From the NCBI GenBank assembly GCA_002317305.1, contig DCIZ01000081.1:14143-19863 (forward strand): a DNA stretch of 5,721 bases, in the 5' to 3' direction. This document shows positions 5,445 through 5,721 of this stretch, piece after piece. The first letter of the stretch is position 1; every line of letters starts with the position of its first letter. The DNA comes from Campylobacter sp. UBA1713 (GTDB lineage: Bacteria > Campylobacterota > Campylobacteria > Campylobacterales > Campylobacteraceae). Under the pieces are notes generated by a model that saw only the letters and a program-made list of their open reading frames with translations, had not been told where the DNA came from and did no database searches. The position numbers were made by a program, and so were the translations under genes.

Positions 5445-5719
5445 AAGCATTACGAGGTAGTTGCCGCTCGGTGTTTTGGGAAAGGTAGCTAAAGATATGA
5501 AAAATTTTTTCAGAAGATAAGCAAATTTGTAGAGTTCCTGCTAAAAGTTAGCATACTCGCAAAAAATATTGTTGAACTGCTAAAACAGCTCAACATTATA
5601 TAAAAAACCAACTTAACTCATTGTAGCGAAGCCCACTTAAATTTTGCTTTGTTTTGCTATTTTATATTACAAAATATTACAAACCACCGAGCGTGTGGGG
5701 CTTTCGCTCTCTGGTTTTT
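5445..5719 (+). ncRNA. Putative structured small RNA or attenuated leader, unidentified
   Basis: About 275 nt run from a good promoter to a strong terminator with no credible ORF; a start at 5438 gives only 16 codons. Predicted pairings by eye are as follows. A discontinuous closing stem joins 5447-5463 (GC, TAC, GAG, AGTTG) to 5609-5627 (CAACT, CTC, GTA, GC). A hairpin at 5498-5512 has TGAAAA/TTTTCA arms. A hairpin at 5539-5553 has TGCTAA/TTAGCA arms. A longer hairpin spans about 5566-5599, with a GTTGA-CTG/CAG-TCAAC core. In addition CGCTCGGTGTTTTG (5465-5478) can pair with 5680-5693 inside the terminator. It lacks the signature motifs of RNase P RNA, tmRNA and SRP RNA. A divergent 6S RNA cannot be excluded. 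It may equally be the leader of a gene beyond the window. Confidence 0.5.
5681..5719 (+). terminator. Rho-independent terminator of the small RNA
   Basis: AAACCA (5681-5686) pairs with TGGTTT (5712-5717), and GAGCG (5689-5693) with CGCTC (5705-5709), separated by a 2x2 internal loop and closed by an 11-nt loop. The run TTTTT (5715-5719) follows the stem. This is the strongest terminator in the window. Confidence 0.75.
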
Positions 5720-5721
5720 CT

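Noticed and set aside
5438..5488. A 16-codon ORF at the start of the RNA candidate
   Set aside because: Its ATG overlaps the -10 box and would not be inside the transcript.
5445..5719. RNase P RNA, tmRNA, SRP RNA or a retron RNA
   Set aside because: AGTTGCCGCTC superficially recalls the RNase P 5' end, but GAGGAAAGTCC and the 3' conserved block are absent. The tmRNA ends, the SRP GGAAG loop region and a reverse transcriptase are also absent.

Overview
The window looks like chromosome of a Campylobacter species. The best anchors are a minus-strand pair, ilvE followed by an SPFH/HflK-like gene, which has the same gene order I recall for Cj0269c-Cj0268c of C. jejuni. A PEB4/Cbf2-type periplasmic peptidyl-prolyl isomerase lies next to it. 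Promoters show a TATAAT-like -10 box with T-rich upstream DNA rather than a clear -35, as is typical of this genus. The many intergenic repeats suggest a host-associated, non-jejuni species (for example the concisus/showae/rectus group), but that is inference.

Layout. Bases 1-200 hold an AT-rich hairpin repeat, a perfect 12-bp GC-rich palindrome and a putative promoter. Bases 202-978 hold a multi-pass membrane protein gene broken by one in-frame TAA at codon 24. Bases 1080-1922 hold an intact, distantly related membrane protein with a small N-terminal OB-fold-like domain. Bases 1923-2192 separate convergent genes and are packed with repeats, including an inverted copy of the repeat at 1-93. 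Bases 2193-4238 are the minus-strand ilvE-SPFH operon. A 124-bp divergent promoter region separates it from the plus-strand peb4-like gene at 4363-5199. Bases 5200-5400 are again repeats. Bases 5418-5719 hold no convincing ORF but do have a good promoter, several hairpins, a long-range closing stem and a strong intrinsic terminator, so they probably encode a structured small RNA or an attenuated leader.

How the parts relate. The ilvE and SPFH genes are 9 bp apart and almost certainly co-transcribed. The two plus-strand membrane genes share architecture and a GGAGTTTTT ribosome-site motif, and look like diverged tandem paralogues bracketed by inverted repeats. The most unusual element is the 3' RNA candidate: a 14-nt segment near its 5' end can pair (13 of 14) with the 5' arm of its own terminator, so the two folds are mutually exclusive.
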